From Bactericera cockerelli (Eukaryota > Arthropoda > Insecta > Hemiptera > Triozidae): 64,000 nt of DNA. Where the stretch lies: assembly GCA_024516035.1 (NCBI GenBank), contig CM044955.1, forward strand, positions 53,022,948 through 53,086,947, written 5' to 3'. A program made the position numbers and the translations under genes. The notes beneath the pieces were generated by a model. That model was not told the DNA's origin, ran no database searches, and worked only from the letters and a program-made list of their open reading frames with translations. The first letter of the stretch is position 1. Every line of letters starts with the position of its first letter. This document shows positions 57,628-64,000 of the stretch, in pieces.

Positions 57628-58187
57628 CTGGCAACTAGGAAAGTGTGGGAGACTGCACCATCAGGAGGAGTGAGAGTCCTACCTTTCGACGAGCCTTTTA
57701 CCATTTCTTTCAGCTTTTGAAACTTCGGTGTCGATCTGTGACCCTGCCGTGTCGATTCGTGACTCTGCCGTGTCGATCCGTGACGCTGCCGTGTTGGTCC
57801 GTGACGCTGCCGTGTCGATCCGTACTCTGCCGTGTCGATCTGTGACGCTGCCGTGTCGATCTGTGACGCTGCCGTGTCGATCCGTGACTCTGCCGTGTCC
57901 ATCTGTGACGCTGCCGTGTCGATCCCTGACTCTACCGTGTCGATCCGTGACTCTGCCGTGTCGATCTGTGACGTTGCTGTGTCGATTCGTGACGCTGCCG
58001 TGTCGATACGTACTCTGCCGTGTCGATCCGTGACTCTGCCGTGTCGATCCGTACTCTGCCGTGTCGATCCGTACTCTGCCGTGTCGATCCGTGACGCTGA
58101 CGTGTCGATCTGTGACTCTGCTGTGTCGATCCGTGACGTTGACGTATGTATCCGTGAGGTTCCAGTGTAATCATCTTCGTCTACCAT
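57628..58187 (-). CDS. Possible first coding exon containing a minisatellite
   Basis: On the - strand, ATG at 58187 (an in-frame TGA directly precedes it) opens a frame to CAG/GTAAGTG, a consensus splice donor at 57627-57626. The nominal stop codon lies in the donor, so the exon would continue into an unseen next exon. The first residues are MVDEDDYTGTSRIHTS, then about 140 residues of (D-T-A-x-S-R/Q-I) repeats in shifting frames because units are 20 or 21 bp, then KLKEMVKGSSKGRTLTPPDG and VSHTFLVA. The non-repeat end has ordinary protein composition. No family is recognised; it may be a chance open frame through a stop-free repeat. Confidence 0.35.
57733..58160. repeat. 20/21-bp minisatellite, about 20 copies
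   Basis: The unit is CCGTGTCGATCCGTGACGCTG with variants CTGTGAC, CGTACTC (one base shorter) and GTGACTC. GC-rich, unlike its surroundings. It contains no stop codons in most frames, which explains the overlapping ORFs on both strands. Confidence 0.95.
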
Positions 58188-58205
58188 TCATTGGCAGCCG
58201 GGCGT

Positions 58206-58585
58206 CCAGTTTCCGTTTCTTTCGATCAATATATTTTCGATCCTTCCAACTTTCTGCCCTTTGTTTCCTTTGTGGTCAGATGGCGGTGGAGGCGTCGGGG
58301 TGTTTTCTCGTACACACGGAAAATTTAGAGCAATGTTTGGAGTTTCGGAAAAAAAATTGTGATGCTATTTTAATAAAAAGATTATTTAATCTTGAATTAA
58401 TGTGAACTGTAAAATAATATTACTGGCCTAATGGTTGTACATTTAAATTTCTTCTTATTAAGCCAGTAAATTTACTGTGGGATAACAATATCATGCGTGG
58501 CCGCTTTTTTATCTACATTCCACCAACTTAAAAAAATCATTTATACTTCTTATTGAAGAAAAATGAGAACCTAGGTATTTTTTTT
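58206..58585. other. Short stretch without a supported gene
   Basis: ATGGCGGTGGAGGCGTCGGG at 58279 opens a short + strand frame with GC-rich start, but it soon enters AT-rich sequence and has no recognised domain. It may be part of a promoter or 5' UTR region shared with the - strand ORF. Confidence 0.2.
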
Positions 58586-58589
58586 TAAA

Positions 58590-58830
58590 AAAAGTCACTT
58601 TCAACTGCATGGTCATATCACGACGTGGGTTTTACCTTCATTTCGCGTGAAACTCACAAACCAGCTAATCAAATGATCATAACCCAGCCTGAGTGGGGTC
58701 GGGAATATCCAGCATTATGACGCTACTGGACGTTGCGTTGATTATAACCTCGCTGGACGTTGCTTAACTTCAGTAACAGAACGAGAACTGTGTATTCAAC
58801 GTGCCATCGACGCTGGCTTCTATTTAAAAA
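58590..58830 (-). mobile_element. 5S-rRNA-derived SINE, reverse copy
   Basis: On the - strand: GAAGCCAGCGTCGATGGCAC, GTTGAATACACAGTTCTCGT, CTGAAGTTAAGCAACGTCCA, then AGGTTATAATC, GGATATTCCCGACCCCACTC, AGGCTGGGTTATGATC and AGGTAAAACCCACGTCGTGA, GACCATGCAGTTGAAAGTGA. Head and body follow the copy at 8851-9121. Confidence 0.9.
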
Positions 58831-58940
58831 TCATTCTGTTTTTCCCGTAATTTTACCAACACAAATGTCCTCTTCTCAAGTAAAGTGATTAGACTGTTGC
58901 TATTACAAAGATGCATTAGGTACACTGGGTAGCCTACATA

Positions 58941-59028
58941 CACTTATGTCCAAATTTAGCGGACCACTTATGTGTCCAAGCGGCCCACTTATGCGACATA
59001 AGTGGGCCGCTAAATTTGGACATAAGTG
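58941..59028. mobile_element. 88-bp near-perfect palindromic MITE
   Basis: CACTTATGTCCAAATTTAGC and GGACCACTTATG at the left pair with CATAAGTGGGCC and GCTAAATTTGGACATAAGTG at the right, one mismatch in 32 bp. The CACTTATG/CATAAGTG word occurs again in the middle, so the hairpin has an inner stem too. Confidence 0.85.
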
Positions 59029-59029
59029 T

Positions 59030-59785
59030 ATTATTACATACTTACTATACATACCTAATTTAAGGCCTCGCTCAAAAAATGAGCTATCTGCATTTTTCAA
59101 AATTGTAGGGGAATCGTCACGTTTGCAAGCTATCGGTCATATGGTCCATATTTCTGTTCACTTCTAACTATTGGAGAGCCAGTGGTTCCTTATCAATGAA
59201 GCAGCATAATATTTTTGTGACCCCGAAACGCGATTTCGAAAAAAATTGCAGATATCTCGTTTTTTCAGCAAGGCCCTCAATTATTTTCAATTTCTTACGT
59301 GTGCTTATCATATAAAAAATCTGGTGTAAACATCACACGACTTTCCTTATCATAATTATTAGGAATGGAAACAGGACCAAAAGCCACTGGTGACTCAAAG
59401 GTAACAGTGAGCTAAAAACCAAATTCGTAATCAGCACCTCAAAGTCATTGGATTTGATATGTCACAATCCCCATCTAGGATGAATAATAAAAAAGTTAGT
59501 CTGAGCGGGTCCCCCCAAAATACCGGTAAATTGGGGCCGAGGTCCAAAAAGTTCAAGATATCAAAAAAATGATAAGAAGAGACCCCCATTATTTTTTTAA
59601 TCTAAGAAAATGTTGTTCTGTAATTTTTTTTGTATCTTTAACCAATTCATAGAAGCGGCGCTTGCGGCCAATATTTGCGGCCCTGCGGCCGCATTTTGCG
59701 GCCGATTTCAACCAAAAGTTTCGTGGTTCGTCTGGTGTATAAAATTGATTTGCATACCAAATTTCAAGTCTCTAGCTCTTACCGT
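59030..59785. other. Gene-free stretch, upstream part of a dispersed repeat
   Basis: Prose-like AT-rich sequence with GCGGCC-rich words at 59660-59705 (GCGGCCAATATTTGCGGCC, GCGGCCGCATTTTGCGGCC). It probably belongs to the same transposon 3' region as the next entry, but no ORF with protein character was found. Confidence 0.35.
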
Positions 59786-59803
59786 TCTTGAGATATCCTG
59801 TTC

Positions 59804-59857
<54 letters not shown>

Positions 59858-59995
59858 GCACGGACCAATGGCTGAAAACAACTTTTTTGGTATCCTGAGG
59901 CTATGATTCGTCCAGAAATGTGAAAAACTGGGTAGGTCAAATTTTCGACGAATACAATACTTTCCTTATTATAGGATAAGGAAAGTAAAAATAAT
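59786..59995 (+). mobile_element. Transposon 3' end with (GACA)n tract and terminal hairpin
   Basis: ATTCTTGAGATATCCTG-like sequence leads into (CAGA)n at 59812-59855, then GCACGGACCAATGGCTGAAA, and ends with TACTTTCCTTATTATAGGAT and AAGGAAAGTAAAAA, an 11-bp stem hairpin. The last 45 bases recur at 10941-10990. The layout (conserved block, short tetranucleotide tract, hairpin end) suggests the 3' part of an unidentified transposon family. Confidence 0.6.
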
Positions 59996-60740
59996 GGAGG
60001 CACGTGCGAAAAAGAAACCTAATAAATTCGTGCGAAAAAATTGCCAGTTTTTTTTTCGTACTCACCAAAATATGTCACAACCGGCGATCTCAAAGAATTT
60101 TCGAAAGCGCTAGTCGTGGACACGGAAAACTAAGCCACAGGATATTATGTCCAAAGCATTCGACTGAAGAAAAGCATGGAAAACAACACGGAACTGTGCC
60201 ATGCGCTGCGATAATTCCATGTGGAAATGTTATTTCATCTTTCGCGGAAACAATGTTTTCGTGGTGGTCTTTTTTTCTCCGGAACGATTTGTTCAAGAAA
60301 TTCATCAAGGTTGCTGTGAAAGTCGGCAGATTTTGAAGATGAATGAAAACGTGATGTGGATTAAGCTAAGCAGATTTCATGAGATTAGGTAAACTGTTGA
60401 TTGTGTTGTATTGTACTAAGACTAGGTTGCAAGGTAATCTATTTACTTATTCACACAACTATCATGGGAAGAAAGCACAAAAATTGATGACACTTTTAGT
60501 CTGGTAGAAATAAGTGCAGGGATTCATGAGTTTGTTTGAAAATATTTATTAATACACCAATTTCCGTTGTGTAATGGTTGTGAATACTGTCCGGGTAGAC
60601 TAAAGAGTCCCTTTATTCCAGAATTTATTTGATGTCATTATTATAATTGTAGCTAAAATGTTAAATAATTGAGGCAAAAATAAGCATTGGGTTGGATTCG
60701 ATCCAACGGAATCCCAGCTACGTCGATCACTAGACTAACG
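59996..60740. other. Gene-free stretch with SINE fragments
   Basis: The 110-residue frame at 60004 has no convincing domain. A SINE D-like remnant (GTCCGGGTAGACTAAAGAG, TTTATTCCAGAATTTA) is at 60589-60630. A reversed tRNA-like head (GGATTCGATCCAA) lies at 60692-60740. Confidence 0.4.
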
Positions 60741-60744
60741 CCTA

Positions 60745-60880
60745 AACCACCAATGGCCGGTTCGAGATCCTCTGCTAAGTCCAAGCTGTAAGGGCACGTA
60801 ATCACTTTGGAGCTCTGTGATTGGTGGATATTGATCACGTGACCTTACATCTACATGAGCTTGGACCTAGCATACACTGA
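60745..60880. mobile_element. Foldback MITE, GGCCGGGT family, copy 3
   Basis: Left ATGGCCGGTTCGAGATCCTC, TGCTAAGTCCAAGCT; right ATCTACATGAGCTTGGACCT AGCA. The centre GCTCTGTGATTGGTGG and GATCACGTGACCTTACATCT matches copies 1 and 2 at 8227-8602. The extreme right end is lost. Confidence 0.8.
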
Positions 60881-60984
60881 GAAAATACCTAGAACCACCA
60901 TCCAAAGGTCGCGGGTTCGAATTCTGCTCCAAACAGACTACTTGAAAATATATACCTAAGTATCTTCGATCGGGACTCACTAAT

Positions 60985-62873
60985 TTACTGACCCGACATA
61001 AGTTTACTGACCCGGTATCTGAATTTGTAAATTCCACTGACCCATACATGTTTTAGATGCGCCTTGACGTCCCCGACATTATAGTGAAAACCCCATCCGG
61101 ATATAACTTACCAATCCGCAGTTAACCCGGATTAACCCTTACTGACCGGATAAAAGTTTACTGACCCGGTATCTGAGTTTGTAAATTCCACTGACCCATA
61201 CATGTTTTAGATGCGCCTTGACGTTCCCGAACCAATAGTGAAAACCCCATTGGGATATAACTTACCAATCCGGCGTTAACCCGGATTAACCCTTACTGAC
61301 CGGATAAAAAATTACTGACCCGGTATCTGAGTTTGTAAATTCCACTGACCCATACATAATTTAGATGCGCCTTGACGTCCCCGACATTACAGTGAAAACC
61401 CCATCCGGATATAACTTACCAATCCGGAGTTAACCCGGATTAACCCTTACTGACCGGATAAAAGTTTACTGACCCGGTATCTGAGTTTGTAAATTCCACT
61501 GACCCATACATATTTTAGATGCGCCTTGACGTCCCGAACCAATAGTGAAAACCCCATTGGGATATAACTTACCAATCCGAAGTTAACCCGGATTAACCCT
61601 TACCGACCGGATAAAAGTTTACTGACCCGGTATCTGAGTTTCTAAATTTCACTGACCCATACATGTTTTAAATGCGCCTTGACGTCCCCGACATTATAGT
61701 GAAAAACCCATCCAGATATAACTTACCAATCCGGCGTTAACCCGGATTAACCCTTACTGACCGGATAAAAGTTTACTGACCCGGTATCTGAGTTTGTAAA
61801 TTCCACTGACCCATACATGTTTTAGATGCGCCTTGACGTCCCCGACATTATAGTGAAAACCCCATCCGGATATAACTTACCAATCCGGAGTTAACCCGGA
61901 TTAACCCTTACTGACCGGATAAAAGTTTACTGACCCGGTATCTGAGTTTGTAAATTCCACTTACCCATACATATTTTAGATGCGCCTTGACGTCCCCGAC
62001 AATATAGTGAAAACCTCATCCGGATATAACTTACCAATCCGGCGTTAACCCGGATTTACCCTTACTGACCGGATAAAAGTTGACTGACCCGGTATCTGAG
62101 TTTGTAAATTCCACTGACCTATACATGTTTTAGATGCGCCTAGACGTCCCCGACATTACAATGAAAACCCTATCCGGATATAACTTACCAATCCGGAGTT
62201 AACCCGGATTAACCCTTACTGACCGGATAAAAATTTACTGACCCGGTATCTGAGTTTGTAAATTCCACTGACCCATACATATTTTAGATGCGCCTTGACG
62301 TCCCCGAACCAATAGTGAAAACCCCATTGGGATATAACTTACCAATCCGAAGTTAACCCGGATTAACCCTTACTGACCGGATAAAAGTTTACTGACCCGG
62401 TATCTGAGTTTCTAAATTTCACTGACCCATACATGTTTTAAATGCGCCTTGACGTCCCCGACATTATAGTGAAAAACCCATCCAGATATAACTTACCAAT
62501 CCGGCGTTAACCCGGATTAACCCTTACTGACCGGATAAAAAATTACTGAACCGGTATCTGAGTTTGTAAATTCCACTGACCCATACATGTTTTAGATGCG
62601 CCTTGACGTCCCCGACATTACAGTGAAAACCCCATCTGGATATAACTTACCAATCTGGCGTTAACCCGGATTAACCCTTACTGACCGGATAAAAAATTAC
62701 TGACCCGGTATCTGAGTTTGTAAATTCCACTGACCCATACATAATTTAGATGCGCCTTGACGTCCCCGACATTACAGTGAAAACCCCATCCGGATATAAC
62801 TTACCAATCCGGAGTTAACCCGGATTAACCCTTACTGACCGGATAAAAGTTTACTGACCCGGTATCTGGAAAT
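60985..62873. repeat. 154-bp satellite, about 12 copies
   Basis: CCCGGTATCTGA begins units at 61011, 61165, 61319 and so on, a constant period of 154. The unit contains ACTGACCCATACATGTTTTA, ATGCGCCTTGACGTCCCCGA, GGATATAACTTACCAATCCG and TTAACCCGGATTAACCCTTA. CTGACC recurs three times within it. Two variants exist at one site (ACATTATAGTGAAAACCCCA and AACCAATAGTGAAAACCCCA). Rare variants recur 770 bp apart (five units) at 61641 and 62411. Confidence 0.97.
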
Positions 62874-62974
62874 ACGGCTGATCCCAGTTCCAATCATTTT
62901 CATTACCAAAATATTGGTCTAGCCATTCAAAGAGGAAATGCTTCTTGCATCCTCGGTTCTCTTCCGTTACGCAA

Positions 62975-63215
62975 CCGGGTCCGTTGCGTAACGGTTGTTA
63001 CTACTGCCCATAGTCCAGAGATCCTGAGTTCGATCCCCGGTCGGAGCAAATTTTTCACACAGAAAATTCTGTCCCCCCCCCGTACATGTGAAGCTGGCAT
63101 TTCCGGCCCTACCCAGGCTGGGTGAGGTCTATGTGGGTAGCTGGTACGATTCCCAGCGAATGAAGGGTAAAACCCCCGTCCTATTCCAGGACGTTAAATC
63201 AAATAGAATCGTTGG
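62975..63215 (+). mobile_element. tRNA-derived SINE, family B, full forward copy
   Basis: Head GTTGCGTAACGGTTGTTACT with B box GAGTTCGATCCCCGG, then TTCACACAGAAAATTCTGTC, GGCCCTACCCAGGCTGGGTG, TGGGTAGCTGGTACGATTCC, GCGAATGAAGGGTAAAACCC and AGGACGTTAAATCAAATAGA. A possible target duplication was not resolved. Confidence 0.92.
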
Positions 63216-63224
63216 CATTAAGGT

Positions 63225-63515
63225 GGCATCACACGATATGGCAAAGCGACATATAATATGGTAATCTCCCTTGACATTGCTTGTGATCGGTCTTGTTTAC
63301 ATGACCATAGAACTATTTGGGTCTATGGCGACAAGTTTTTTCTATGGTACCATAGACGTATGGCAGGATCTATGGTATTGGTGTAAGTGCTTCATCACAC
63401 ACATGGTCTACCATATGATATGGGGACGACTGGCAGCGTCTATGGCAAGGAGGAAGACATACAATGCCAAAGAGTTTTTTGAAACATTTTATGGCATCGT
63501 GTGAGTGCCATATAT
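63225..63515. mobile_element. Foldback MITE, GGCATCACACGATATGGCA ends
   Basis: GGTGGCATCACACGATATGG at 63231 pairs with TTATGGCATCGTGTGAGTGC CA near 63489-63511. Inside, CTATGG/CCATAG words recur in both orientations (CATGACCATAGAACTATTTG, TCTATGGTACCATAGAC), giving multiple inner stems. The 77-residue ORF here is incidental. Confidence 0.75.
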
Positions 63516-63689
63516 TATATGTGTCATTCGTTTTCTTTTCTCGCCATAGAAAATATGGATCCTAACTTTGGGAAAGGCATCCAGACGTTAAAAAAAAAAA
63601 AAAAAAAAAATGTGCCAAAACCAAACAACCTCAACCATGAGGTTGAACAACGTCGACCCTGCTCAAGCGGGATAAGACAGAGTAATAGA

Positions 63690-64000
63690 AGAAGATACCG
63701 GGTCAGTAAACTTTTATGCGGTCAGTAAGGGTTAATACGGGTTTACCCCGGATTGGTAAGTTATATCCCAATGGGGTTTTCACTATTGGTTCGGGGACGT
63801 CAAGGCGCATCTAAAACATGTATGGGTCAGTGGAATTTACAAACTTATCCGGTCAGTAAGGGTTAATCCGTGTTAACTCCGGATTGGTAAGTTATATCCG
63901 GATGGGGTTTTCACTTTAATGTCAGGGACGTCAAGGCGCATCTAAAACATGTATGGGTCAGTGGAATTTACAAACTCAGATACCGGGTCAGTAAACTTTT
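63690..64000. repeat. 154-bp satellite, inverted block, continues beyond the window
   Basis: The reverse complement of the 60985-62873 unit: ACCGGGTCAGTAAACTTTTA, GGTCAGTAAGGGTTAATACG, CCGGATTGGTAAGTTATATC, GGGACGTCAAGGCGCATCTA and ATGTATGGGTCAGTGGAATT, about two copies to the window end. Both sequence variants are present. Confidence 0.97.

Noticed and set aside
60004..60336. 110-residue ORF with a Cys/His-containing stretch (CPKHS)
   Set aside because: The few Cys and His residues do not match any zinc-finger spacing; surrounding frames are equally open and no splice signal fits.

Overview
This is eukaryotic nuclear DNA, AT-rich and very rich in repeats. It is most likely from an arthropod, probably an insect; that placement is inference, from intron-containing metazoan genes, 5S-rRNA- and tRNA-headed SINEs, pogo, hAT and Helitron remnants and a young Ty3/Gypsy-type LTR element. 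No species-level assignment is made. There is one assembly gap (34770-34869).

Host genes occupy only a few percent. On the + strand, 2147-2676 is the last coding exon of dynamin-related protein 1 (Drp1; mitochondrial and peroxisomal fission), carrying the GTPase effector domain. It is followed by a 126-residue CXorf65-like protein (3518-3898). On the - strand, two exons (10438-10935 and 9614-9757) encode the C-terminal part of a ZNF474-like protein with three C2HC zinc fingers. A possible first coding exon on the - strand (57628-58187) is built mostly from a 20/21-bp minisatellite and ends at a consensus splice donor. No other host gene could be supported.

The rest is repeats. 0.8-1.7 kb is a 20-bp minisatellite. 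4-9 kb holds a short Helitron, TIR elements, foldback MITEs and a 5S-derived SINE with a target-site duplication. 15.3-18.5 kb is a pogo-like DNA transposon with TA flanks, invaded by a reverse-transcriptase LINE and a SINE. 18.8-22.3 kb has MITEs, a hAT MITE and tRNA-derived SINEs. 23.07-23.56 kb is an apparently perfect 233-bp inverted repeat. 24-25 kb is a hAT remnant with a BED finger. 28.0-28.6 kb is a 208-bp tandem array with a tRNA-like block. 35.4-36.7 kb is a MITE cluster. 38272-43796 is a complete LTR retrotransposon with LTRs that read identical and a 5-bp target duplication; its coding frame is broken by three single-base homopolymer length changes.

From 47.3 to 57.5 kb lies the most unusual structure. 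A roughly 7.6-kb satellite with a unit of about 80 bp flips orientation many times, so that it forms a chain of long hairpins. It is flanked on both sides, in inverted orientation, by short repeats of another kind. The window ends in a 154-bp satellite (60.98-62.87 kb, resuming inverted at 63.69 kb and running off the end), with a SINE and a foldback MITE between the two arms.

The repeats also show modular exchange. The 5S-headed and tRNA-headed SINEs share the same 3' body.
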